Notes: a model not told the origin generated them from the letters alone. A stretch of 12,696 nt of DNA from Methylacidiphilum caldifontis (GCA_945860255.1 CAMAQI010000054.1:1-12696); one strand, 5' to 3'. Positions 6,938 to 12,696 are shown, counted from the stretch's first letter. Numbers and translations: made by a program.

Positions 6938-7516
6938 ATGAAAGAAGAAACACCAGCCCCCGCCTCTGTCGAGGAAAAATCGAAGTTTGATGATAAAATG
7001 TTCAAAGCCCGGACGATTTTAATTTTTGGTGAAATCAATCAAAAGCTTGCTCAAGCCGTTTCTGAACGATTAATCACTCTCGCCGCGGAGTCAAACGAGG
7101 AGATTAAAGTTTTTATTAACTCCCAAGGAGGACACGTTGAAGCGGGAGACACCATTCACGATATGCTTAAGTTCGTGAAGCCCAAGGTTAAAATCATCGG
7201 AACGGGATGGGTCGCCAGCGCAGGAGCCCTCATCTATTCCGCTGTCCCTCTCAACTGCCGCTACTCCCTTCCGAACACTCGCTACATGCTCCATCAACCG
7301 AGCGGCGGAGCCGGTGGACAGGCCTCTGATATTAGCATTGAAGCAAAAGAGATCATCCGGATGCGAGGCCGATTGAACGCTATTTTCTCCAAACAAACCG
7401 GTCAAACGGTGGAAAAAATCGAAAAAGATACCGATCGAAATTTTTGGATGAGCGCCGAAGAGGCTAAGTCTTATGGACTCGTTGGAAAAATCATTCACAA
7501 ATCAGAGGATTTTTAA
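6938..7516 (+). CDS. clpP: ClpP-family serine protease subunit
   Basis: ClpP forms a tetradecameric barrel that degrades proteins unfolded by ClpX, ClpA or ClpC. This 192-residue protein shows the full triad: S94 in GWVASAGAL, H119 in RYMLHQPSGG and D164 in IEKDTDR. The handle region GGQASDISIEAKEI and the closing WMSAEEAKSYGLV are also typical. It departs from standard housekeeping ClpP in three places: NSQGG instead of NSPGG, SAGAL instead of SMGAF around the serine, and GLVGKI where Asp usually follows GLV. These suggest a divergent paralogue of the kind found alongside a canonical ClpP in multi-ClpP organisms such as chlamydiae. No ClpX gene is adjacent. An AGGA lies only a few bases before the ATG, closer than usual. 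Catalytic activity looks likely. Confidence 0.9.
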   Translation: MKEETPAPASVEEKSKFDDKMFKARTILIFGEINQKLAQAVSERLITLAAESNEEIKVFINSQGGHVEAGDTIHDMLKFVKPKVKIIGTGWVASAGALIYSAVPLNCRYSLPNTRYMLHQPSGGAGGQASDISIEAKEIIRMRGRLNAIFSKQTGQTVEKIEKDTDRNFWMSAEEAKSYGLVGKIIHKSEDF

Positions 7517-7530
7517 TAAATTGATTGATC

Positions 7531-7550
7531 GCCTTATCCTTAAGGCATTT
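7531..7550 (+). terminator. possible weak terminator after clpP
   Basis: GCCTTA (7531-7536) pairs with TAAGGC (7541-7546) around a 4-base loop, then ATTT. It starts 15 bases after the clpP stop. The stem is perfect but short and the T-run is poor. Confidence 0.35.
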
Positions 7551-7553
7551 GAA

Positions 7554-7584
7554 TTGACTTTTTACGTCTGAATGAGAGTTTAAT
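7554..7584 (+). promoter_or_regulatory. possible promoter of the bactofilin pair
   Basis: TTGACT (7554-7559, 5 of 6) is followed by TTTAAT (7579-7584, 4 of 6) with a rather long 19-base spacer. A GGGG lies 6 bases before the ATG at 7603 and may serve as ribosome site. Confidence 0.28.
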
Positions 7585-7602
7585 AAAAAAAACGGGGTAA
7601 TT

Positions 7603-8142
7603 ATGAATGACAAGCTTCAAACAGTCGTTGGGAAAACAATTACGGTCAAAGGTGAAATCGTCGGAGAGGAATCACTGACGATCGAGGGGAGAGTTGAAGG
7701 AACAATAGCTCTCGAAAACTCAATTTACGTACGTGAAACGGGAGTTGTCATCGCCAATGTGACGGTTCAAAGCATTATCATCGCTGGCTCTGTCACGGGG
7801 AATATTACCGCTTCCGATAAAGTCGAAGTTCTTCGCGGTGGCATTATGGTCGGTGATATTAAGTCCCCTCGCGTCGTGATTAACGACGGGGCAAATCTAA
7901 AAGGCCATGTTGAAATGGATATGTCTCAAGAAAAACTTCTTGAGCGTCAAAAAGTAGCTGCAGAGGCCGCCGTTCAAGCGGCTAAACCAATCCCCTCCAC
8001 TCGTATTGCGGAATCCGTAATCCCCAAGATAAGCCCCACCCCTTCGATAGAAACAACTCCCGTTGAGTCCCCACAAGTCCCTCCCTCTGAGGTCATCGAA
8101 AGTCAACGACGTGCTTTTGGTGGGATTCTTTCCCGTCGCTAA
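7603..8142 (+). CDS. bactofilin (polymer-forming cytoskeletal protein), first copy
   Basis: Bactofilins self-assemble without nucleotide into filaments that scaffold cell-wall enzymes, stalks, shape or chromosome-segregation factors. This 179-residue protein starts almost directly with the beta-helical core (about residues 8-106). Repeated short strands ending in glycine give the characteristic ladder, as in ITVKGEIVGEESLTIEGRVEG and its successors GSVTGNITASDKVEV and GGIMVGDIKSPRVVI. The tail (about 110-179) starts with a charged helix-like stretch (SQEKLLERQKVAAEAA), continues Pro- and Ser-rich (KISPTPSIETTPVES), and ends with a basic ILSRR. The tail is probably disordered. A second bactofilin gene begins 43 bases downstream with no terminator between, so the two are likely co-transcribed and may co-polymerise. 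Confidence 0.92.
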   Translation: MNDKLQTVVGKTITVKGEIVGEESLTIEGRVEGTIALENSIYVRETGVVIANVTVQSIIIAGSVTGNITASDKVEVLRGGIMVGDIKSPRVVINDGANLKGHVEMDMSQEKLLERQKVAAEAAVQAAKPIPSTRIAESVIPKISPTPSIETTPVESPQVPPSEVIESQRRAFGGILSRR

Positions 8143-8185
8143 AACAGTCGATCTCTTAAATCAAATCTAACCTTAGGCAACTCAC

Positions 8186-8722
8186 GTGTTTGAAAATATC
8201 CGAAGAAAATCTGAGACCCCAAAAAGTAGTTCTTACTCCTCCTTATCTTCCCTAAGTGAGGCAAAGGAGAACGACGCAACCTCCAAATATCAGGAACCTA
8301 CCCATATGCTCCAAAAACCGAGTGTAACCGTTTTAACTGCTGAAACTGAATTTAAAGGCGTTCTCGCCTTCTCAGGAGAACTCCATCTTCACGGTCGTTT
8401 AGAAGGAACGATTGATGCCGAAAGCGGTCTTCTCGTCATCGGAGATGCGGCTATTATTAAGGCCGATATTCACGCTCAAGATGTTTTAATCCACGGAAAA
8501 GTCCAAGGAAACGTCTTTGCCAGCGGTCGCGTTGAACTTCGCGGAAAGGCCCAAGTCTATGGCGATGTCCGATCCAACCGTTTTATTATTGAAGATGGTG
8601 TCGTTTTTGTCGGTCGTTCAGAGATCCTCAGTGAACGTGCTGAACCGGCCCCTGACTTCACTCAAATTTTCACGCGAATCAACGGAACAAAAGAGTCCAA
8701 GCCGTCACGTTCGATCCCATAA
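8186..8722 (+). CDS. bactofilin, second copy with long N-terminal extension
   Basis: This 178-residue protein has the same bactofilin core as its neighbour but displaced to about residues 50-150 (TEFKGVLAFSGELHLHGRLEG, then GKVQGNVFASGRVELRG and AQVYGDVRSNRFIIEDG). About 48 polar residues rich in Ser, Lys and Glu come first, with a short tail after. The chosen start is GTG at 8186, giving MFENIRRKS. A Phe followed by basic residues at the very N-terminus matches the short membrane-targeting peptides described in some bactofilins, and an AGG lies about 9 bases upstream. The next ATG, at 8306, would remove that peptide and the linker. The two copies have opposite layouts (tail at the C-terminus versus the N-terminus), which suggests division of labour rather than simple duplication. 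Confidence 0.9.
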   Translation: MFENIRRKSETPKSSSYSSLSSLSEAKENDATSKYQEPTHMLQKPSVTVLTAETEFKGVLAFSGELHLHGRLEGTIDAESGLLVIGDAAIIKADIHAQDVLIHGKVQGNVFASGRVELRGKAQVYGDVRSNRFIIEDGVVFVGRSEILSERAEPAPDFTQIFTRINGTKESKPSRSIP

Positions 8723-8764
8723 GGTTGAACTCTCTTATTAAAATTAATTTATTAAAAAGATCTC

Positions 8765-8804
8765 AAAGGCCGCTTAGATTATTCTGATGCGGCCTTTTCC
8801 TTTT
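8765..8804. terminator. bidirectional terminator between bactofilin and rsmA genes
   Basis: AAAGGCCGC (8765-8773) and GCGGCCTTT (8789-8797) form a perfect 9-bp stem with a 15-base loop. It is followed by TTCCTTTT on the plus strand. On the minus strand it follows the rsmA stop and leads into an A/T-rich stretch. It separates two converging transcription units. Confidence 0.8.
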
Positions 8805-9579
8805 AATCTTTCATCTCCAGATAAAGCGGAACCCATTCCTCAAGTCGGATCTCCTCGGCCCGTCTCTCCTCTTGAATCGGAAGTAAATTTTTTAATTTTT
8901 TTCTTCGTTGCGAAAAGGCCTTACGAATCATTCTCTCAAAACCGGGAATTTGCTCGATCGGGAGGGAAAAACGGTCATGTCGCTTCATCGAAATAAATAA
9001 CGAATCGATTTCAGGCTTCGGATAAAAAACCTGCGGAGGAACCTTTTTCGCTTTCTCAATTTTGTAAAATGTCTGAAACAAAACCGCTAACGATCCAAAG
9101 TTTTTGTCTCCCGTAGGGGCAGAGATTCTCTCTCCAAACTCTTTTTGAACGAGCAAAAACATCGCCCGAGGAAGTTGAAGTCGCTTGAAAAAAATCGTCA
9201 GTAATGGAGAGGTTACATTGTATGGTAAATTTCCGACAACGATCTCTGGAAGGGTTGGAGCCTCTGCCAACCAATCCAAAGCATCTCCCTCAATAAGCGT
9301 GAACCTCAAATCAGTTGCCAAAGCCTCCCGCAAATAGGCCGATAACCCACGATCTTTTTCGATTGCCGTGACCGTGAAACCCTTTTGTAAAAGCGGTTTT
9401 GTGAGAGAACCTAATCCAGGGCCAATTTCCATTAAATCAGGAGTTCCCCCCAAGGATTCAGCAACATAATCGACCCACCATTGACAAATATTCTGATCGA
9501 AGAGAAAATTCTGTCCTAATTGCTTGAGTGGCCTTAATCCTTTCTGCTCAAGAACTTCCTTAATCTCTGCCAAGGTCAT
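8803..9579 (-). CDS. rsmA: 16S rRNA (adenine1518/1519-N6)-dimethyltransferase
   Basis: RsmA (KsgA) uses S-adenosylmethionine to dimethylate two adjacent adenines in the 3' terminal helix 45 of 16S rRNA, a late checkpoint in 30S assembly. The 258-residue length is near the family norm. The N-terminal LKQLGQNFLFDQN (18-30) is the family signature. The SAM site is LMEIGPGLGSLT (49-60), with the acidic E74 at the end of the second strand (TAIEKD) and EGDALDW for the third. The catalytic motif NLPY is at 117-120 (VVGNLPYNVTSP). A C-terminal domain begins after FYPKPEIDS. The ATG is 9 bases after the stop of the phosphatase-like gene, so the two form one minus-strand operon and may be translationally coupled. 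No Shine-Dalgarno is visible. Confidence 0.96.
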   Translation of the reverse strand: MTLAEIKEVLEQKGLRPLKQLGQNFLFDQNICQWWVDYVAESLGGTPDLMEIGPGLGSLTKPLLQKGFTVTAIEKDRGLSAYLREALATDLRFTLIEGDALDWLAEAPTLPEIVVGNLPYNVTSPLLTIFFKRLQLPRAMFLLVQKEFGERISAPTGDKNFGSLAVLFQTFYKIEKAKKVPPQVFYPKPEIDSLFISMKRHDRFSLPIEQIPGFERMIRKAFSQRRKKLKNLLPIQEERRAEEIRLEEWVPLYLEMKD

Positions 9580-9588
9580 ATCAATAAA

Positions 9589-10887
9589 TTATTTAAATAA
9601 ATTTTCAATTTTTGAGGAAAGGTCGGCTGCTGAATAGACTCCGCCTAATTTCTCCACCCCAAACCCATTGGAAATCAACCATCCAGAACTCGTTGTCGGT
9701 CTCGCTTGACGATAAAACTCAATAGCCTCCCCAGGATTTAATGGAGAATCTGAACTCTTAGAAAAAAAGTTCTCTTTCTCTTTTTGAAGCTGCCATTGTT
9801 TATCCGTCAGCTTAATCGCTCTCCCTCCAGGTCCTGATAACCATTCAGGGGATTCTGTTTTTTTCTTTTTATTAAATGCCGGAGAAAGCTCCGAGGAGAT
9901 CGGAAGCGCTCCATAGCTATAGCCACAAACAACGATGATCGTGGACTCTTTTCCCGCATAAGTCACCGCCGTTTTGACCGCTTCATCAAAGGCAATCGCC
10001 TCTTCAACAGCAAGATCAGTGAGATTCGATCGACAGGCTTGGGCGATCAATGCCCCCTCGACTACTAAAAAATAGCCACTCAAATTATTCTGTAAGAGTT
10101 CGATAGAACGACGAGTCATATCACTTAAATTAGGAGTGGTGCCGACTCCCTCACGAAGAGAAGAATAATAAAAGGACCCCAAATGAAAGAGTCCGAGACA
10201 CTGATTCGTTCTCCAGGATAAAAGTTTTTCGAGCTCCTGACTACTTTCAACGACCGTATACCCCTTGATTAAGGCCTCTTTTTCCAAAGAGCGACCGTCC
10301 GTTCTTCCCTTTTCATTGAATACAGAGATCGGACGAAAAAATCGGGACCCACCACCGAGAATCACATCTATTTTTGAACTGTCGATCAACTCTGCCGCAT
10401 TTCGAAATTCAGCGGACTCATTCCCTTGAATGTAACCGTAAAAAGAGACTGGCGTTGGCATCGTTAATTCTCCATTGGTCACCAAGCCCGTTCCACGGCC
10501 ATAGACTTGAGCGCGATACATCAAACTATCCAAGCGTTGTCCTTGTGTCGTCGAGGCTGTAAAACCGTTACGAACTTTAACTCCAGAGGCTAACATCGTC
10601 GCTGCCGCCGCCTCATCTGGGGCTGGGGATTCAAACCCCTGAACCGTCAAAAATGCATTCTGGGGATAACTCCCTCCCATAATTGGCATTCGATCAAGGA
10701 ACAGTTTCTGCCCCCTCGAGGAGACCTTGATTCGAGCCCGATTTAAAATCTCCTGATCAAGCCCGTTCGCAATCATTAAAATGACTCCATGGGAACGTTG
10801 ATGAACAAAACCACGCAAATAATAGTGGGCCGCAACGACAAAAAGGAGGACCACAAAAACCATCGGAACAAAAGAGCGCCATTTCAT
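9589..10887 (-). CDS. membrane-anchored alkaline-phosphatase-fold protein, probably catalytically dead
   Basis: A 432-residue protein with a single N-terminal hydrophobic segment (about residues 6-25, FVPMVFVVLLFVVAAHYYL), likely an uncleaved anchor with the body outside the cytoplasm. The rest follows the alkaline phosphatase (PhoA, PF00245) fold in order: VILMIANGLD (35-44), APDEAAAATMLASGVK with NG (89-108), GLVTNGELTMPTPVSFY (134-150), VILGGGSRFF (175-184), FLVVEG (273-278), AIAFDEAVKTA (297-307), and GVEKLGGVYSAADLS near the end. Aligned by eye to E. coli PhoA, the nucleophile Ser102 is Glu92, the metal ligand Asp51 is Asn41, Arg166 is Asn156, Asp327 is Ala282, His331 is Arg286, and Asp369/His370 are Tyr323/Ser324. 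The final metal His is also absent. Asp91, Thr145 and Glu277 remain. A binding or regulatory pseudoenzyme is therefore likelier than a hydrolase. It is the first gene of an operon with rsmA. Confidence 0.82.
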   Translation of the reverse strand: MKWRSFVPMVFVVLLFVVAAHYYLRGFVHQRSHGVILMIANGLDQEILNRARIKVSSRGQKLFLDRMPIMGGSYPQNAFLTVQGFESPAPDEAAAATMLASGVKVRNGFTASTTQGQRLDSLMYRAQVYGRGTGLVTNGELTMPTPVSFYGYIQGNESAEFRNAAELIDSSKIDVILGGGSRFFRPISVFNEKGRTDGRSLEKEALIKGYTVVESSQELEKLLSWRTNQCLGLFHLGSFYYSSLREGVGTTPNLSDMTRRSIELLQNNLSGYFLVVEGALIAQACRSNLTDLAVEEAIAFDEAVKTAVTYAGKESTIIVVCGYSYGALPISSELSPAFNKKKKTESPEWLSGPGGRAIKLTDKQWQLQKEKENFFSKSSDSPLNPGEAIEFYRQARPTTSSGWLISNGFGVEKLGGVYSAADLSSKIENLFK

Positions 10888-10899
10888 AAATTTTATGAA
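10883..10899. promoter_or_regulatory. 17-bp palindrome over the start of the phosphatase-like gene
   Basis: TTCATAAA, a central T, then TTTATGAA: a perfect 8-bp inverted repeat. It covers the ATG at 10887-10885, the expected transcription start, and touches the -10 box at 10899. That is a classic place for a repressor operator. AT-rich palindromes also arise by chance, so the role is inferred. Confidence 0.4.
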
Positions 10900-10926
10900 T
10901 CATAACGAGGGAACGAAATCGGTAAA
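10899..10926 (-). promoter_or_regulatory. putative promoter of the phosphatase-like gene and rsmA
   Basis: On the minus strand TTTACC (10926-10921, 4 of 6) and TATGAT (10904-10899, 5 of 6) are 16 bases apart. The start codon lies 11 bases beyond the -10 box, so the 5' leader would be only about 4-6 bases. No Shine-Dalgarno is present. Confidence 0.5.
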
Positions 10927-10948
10927 TCTTAATTCCAAAGATTTTACC
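10921..10948. promoter_or_regulatory. inverted repeat in the divergent region between the phosphatase-like gene and arsC
   Basis: AAATCTT (10924-10930) and AAGATTT (10938-10944) are perfect inverted copies with a 7-base spacer, flanked by GGT on the left and ACC, offset by one T, on the right. The repeat overlaps the -35 box of the minus-strand promoter and lies 55 bases before arsC. It may be an operator shared by both directions. No regulator gene is in the window. Confidence 0.38.
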
Positions 10949-11002
10949 TGTTCGTCACAAAAAAAAACTCCTCAATCTCCGTTCATCATTTAAATAAAGT
11001 TC

Positions 11003-11500
11003 ATGACAAACGAAAAATTTGATTTGCTCTTTCTTTGCACCGGAAACTCTGCCCGAAGTATTTTAGGGGAATATCTCCTCAAAAAGATCGACCCCCTCCG
11101 TTTTAATAGTTGCAGCGCCGGGGCTAATCCGACAGGAGTGATCAATCCTTTAGTTCAAAGAGTTTTAAATGAAAAATTTCAAATTTCAACGGCCGATGCG
11201 AGAAGTAAATCATGGATGGAATTTAAAGGAGTTCATTTTGATTTTGTCATTACCGTTTGCGATAACGCCAAGGAATCGTGCCCTATTTGGCCTGGACAAC
11301 CGATCATCGCCCATTGGTCCTCACCCGATCCGGCTGAATTTCAAGGAACTGAAGAGGAAAAAATACATCAAATCTACGAAGTCGCCCTTCAAATTCGACG
11401 TCGGCTCGAACTATTCACCAGTCTTCCTTTGGAAAAAATGGATCGACTCCGACTCTCCGAAGAGATGACCACGATTGCCTTCCAAGATAGTTCCGTATAA
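11003..11500 (+). CDS. arsC: arsenate reductase, thioredoxin-coupled (low-molecular-weight phosphatase fold)
   Basis: This enzyme class reduces arsenate to arsenite in the cytoplasm, with the oxidised cysteines re-reduced by thioredoxin. The 165-residue protein has the P-loop LCTGNSARS: catalytic C12 and R18 form the CX5R phosphate/arsenate loop. The two shuttle cysteines are C86 and C93 in VCDNAKESCPIWP. The late Asp is in SPDPAEFQGTEEEK, which also closely matches the family pattern HW..-DPA--GTEEEK. The usual fourth cysteine in the loop (CTGNSCRS) is Ala17 here; the three mechanistic cysteines remain. A tail of about 25 residues extends beyond the usual end. An aquaporin gene follows after 48 bases. 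No ArsR, ArsB or Acr3 gene is adjacent. A plain protein-tyrosine phosphatase is less likely because of the C86/C93 pair. Confidence 0.9.
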   Translation: MTNEKFDLLFLCTGNSARSILGEYLLKKIDPLRFNSCSAGANPTGVINPLVQRVLNEKFQISTADARSKSWMEFKGVHFDFVITVCDNAKESCPIWPGQPIIAHWSSPDPAEFQGTEEEKIHQIYEVALQIRRRLELFTSLPLEKMDRLRLSEEMTTIAFQDSSV

Positions 11501-11540
11501 ATCGAATAATGTTGACCCTTTTGTAAAGAACTTCAAGAGT

Positions 11541-11546
11541 GAGGAG
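11541..11546 (+). promoter_or_regulatory. purine-rich ribosome site of the aquaporin gene
   Basis: GAGGAG lies just 2 bases before the ATG at 11549. The sequence is a strong anti-16S match but closer than usual, so initiation may be inefficient. No better-spaced in-frame start is nearby, and the transmembrane topology fits this ATG. Confidence 0.5.
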
Positions 11547-11548
11547 CC

Positions 11549-12349
11549 ATGAAACGCTATCGTTCAATCTTTTGGGGAGAATTCATCGGAACTTTTCTAC
11601 TCGTGTTCTTTGGATGTGGATCGGTGAGTGCCGCAGTCCTCACTGGGGCACAAGTCGGAATTTTTCAAATTGCGATTGTTTGGGGAATCGGAATCGCTTT
11701 AGCGATTTACCTAACCGCCTCGCTGAGCGGGGCCCATCTCAATCCCGCGGTGACCTTGGCTTTGGCCACTTGGAAAAAACATCCGTGGAAAGAGGTCCCT
11801 CTTTATCTGGCAAGCCAATGTCTCGGTGCCTTTTGCGCGGCAGCGGTTCTCTTTTGGATCTACTCCGCCCCTCTCGTTGCTTATGAAACGAAAACAGGGA
11901 TTCAAAGAGGAACTCCGGAAAGCGTCGCCACTGCCATGCTCTTTGGAGAGTTCTATCCGAATCCCTCTGGAAAACCAATCGATCAGGCACCCTTTCCGAT
12001 TTCGACCTCTCAGGCCTTTGGAATTGAACTGATCGGAACCTTTCTTTTGGTCGTCATCATCTTTGGACTGACCGACGATAAAAATGGAGCCCGTCCTCGT
12101 GAGGGAACCGCTATTTTCATTGGACTGACCGTGACCATTTTAATCTCTTTACTCGGCCCCATGACGATGGCCTCTTTTAATCCCGCAAGGGACTTAGGAC
12201 CTCGCTTATTCTCCCTCTTCGCAGGATGGGGAACGGTTCCGTTTTCTGCGAACGGAATCGGTTGGTGGTTTGTCTACCTCTTAGGACCGTTGACAGGGGC
12301 CTTGATGGGAGGGGGATTCTATCAAAAAATCATTCATCCGGTTCGTTGA
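11549..12349 (+). CDS. aquaglyceroporin (MIP family, GlpF/NIP-like)
   Basis: A 266-residue six-span channel of the major intrinsic protein family in the inner membrane. Both half-helix motifs are present: SGAHLNPAVT (N65-P66-A67) and MASFNPARDLGP (N211-P212-A213). The overall pattern follows E. coli GlpF closely, for example WGIGIALAIYLTA and the loop LTDDKNG, and Asp215 after NPAR marks the glycerol-conducting branch. Aligning by eye to GlpF, the four selectivity-filter positions read Trp45, Ile199, Ala208 and Arg214, where GlpF has Trp, Gly, Phe, Arg. Trp-Val/Ile-Ala-Arg is the filter known from plant NIP subgroup I channels, several of which pass arsenite. With arsC directly upstream, arsenite efflux is the most attractive role; glycerol or another small neutral solute is the alternative. 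The last 20 bases overlap the convergent gene on the minus strand. Confidence 0.92.
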   Translation: MKRYRSIFWGEFIGTFLLVFFGCGSVSAAVLTGAQVGIFQIAIVWGIGIALAIYLTASLSGAHLNPAVTLALATWKKHPWKEVPLYLASQCLGAFCAAAVLFWIYSAPLVAYETKTGIQRGTPESVATAMLFGEFYPNPSGKPIDQAPFPISTSQAFGIELIGTFLLVVIIFGLTDDKNGARPREGTAIFIGLTVTILISLLGPMTMASFNPARDLGPRLFSLFAGWGTVPFSANGIGWWFVYLLGPLTGALMGGGFYQKIIHPVR

Positions 12350-12696
12350 GAAATTCTTTAAAACTATGATCAATAAAGTCCTCCGAAAATTTTAAAATCT
12401 CCGTTACAGAGGTCGCTATTTTCGAAAGATCATTTAAAATCAAACCCTCTGGAATGAGGAGTTCAAGGGCCTCCACCGTCTTGAGGATCGATCTCATCTC
12501 GTGATCAATTTCGATCCAAAAAGGCTGTTTCCATTCCTGTCGTTGCAGGATTTCTTCCGAGCACAGAACCCGATCAATAAATTTTTGAACTTGATCCACC
12601 GTCTCCATGATAAATACAAAATGAGAGGAGAGAGCCGACTCAACAGGAAGTGTTTCAAAATGAATCTCTGAAAATCCCCGAATAATTCCGAGATAG
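12330..12696 (-). CDS. unrecognised protein, 3' part only
   Basis: A minus-strand frame ends at TGA 12332-12330 and stays open to the right edge, so it holds at least 122 codons and its start lies outside the window. An internal ATG at 12608 would give 92 residues. I favour the longer, truncated reading because the sequence upstream of that ATG is also protein-like (YLGIIRGFSEIHFETLP, then VESALSSHFVFIM). The visible part is acidic, helix-rich and hydrophilic, with no membrane span, and ends in LNEPDE. Stretches such as EMRSILKTVEALELL and IATSVTEILKFSEDFID look amphipathic helical. I do not recognise a family and give no function. It converges on the aquaporin gene and overlaps it by 20 bases, with no terminator between them. 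Confidence 0.6.
   Translation of the reverse strand, partial: YLGIIRGFSEIHFETLPVESALSSHFVFIMETVDQVQKFIDRVLCSEEILQRQEWKQPFWIEIDHEMRSILKTVEALELLIPEGLILNDLSKIATSVTEILKFSEDFIDHSFKEFLNEPDE

Noticed and set aside
11539..11886. Alternative plus-strand frame starting GTG before the aquaporin
   Set aside because: It overlaps the clearly coding aquaporin frame, which has both NPA motifs, and its own translation is Arg/Ser-rich and featureless.

Overview
This window is bacterial and reads as an ordinary chromosomal stretch at moderate GC. It carries ten complete, densely packed protein genes and two genes cut by the window edges. Several points fit the PVC group, most likely Verrucomicrobiota: two tandem bactofilins, an outer-membrane barrel of the kind seen in that group, an aa3-type cytochrome oxidase pair resembling verrucomicrobial and planctomycetal ones, and few clear Shine-Dalgarno sites. 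I cannot name a species. No tRNA, rRNA, CRISPR array, insertion sequence or integrase was seen, and no stretch over 300 bases lacks a gene.

Layout, left to right. (1) The 5' end of a DUF1016/YhcG-type gene on the minus strand. (2) A plus-strand run: dihydrolipoamide dehydrogenase (lpd), a secreted outer-membrane barrel protein, and ribose-phosphate pyrophosphokinase (prs). (3) A 237-base gap with hairpins, ending in a strong terminator that serves the minus-strand coxB-coxA operon (cytochrome c oxidase subunits II and I). (4) Divergent from coxB, a plus-strand clpP-like protease gene, then two adjacent bactofilin genes. (5) A bidirectional terminator, then a minus-strand pair: a membrane-anchored alkaline-phosphatase-fold protein followed after 9 bases by rsmA (ksgA). 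(6) Divergent from that pair, a thioredoxin-type arsenate reductase (arsC) followed by a GlpF/NIP-like aquaporin. (7) The 3' part of an unrecognised minus-strand gene that converges on and overlaps the aquaporin and runs off the right edge.

Functional links. lpd and coxBA belong to central oxidative metabolism. prs feeds nucleotide synthesis. clpP and rsmA serve protein and ribosome quality. The bactofilins are cytoskeletal scaffolds. arsC plus aquaporin make a plausible arsenic detoxification pair: arsenate is reduced to arsenite, which leaves through the channel.

The least ordinary item is the alkaline-phosphatase-fold protein. It keeps the family framework but has lost the nucleophilic serine, the phosphate-binding arginine and nearly all metal ligands, so it is probably a pseudoenzyme. 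I also see several promoter-like pairs with 16-base spacers placed so that the mRNA would start at or just before the start codon (lpd, coxB, phosphatase-like gene), and palindromes in three promoter regions. I did not find an obviously new defence or mobile system here.
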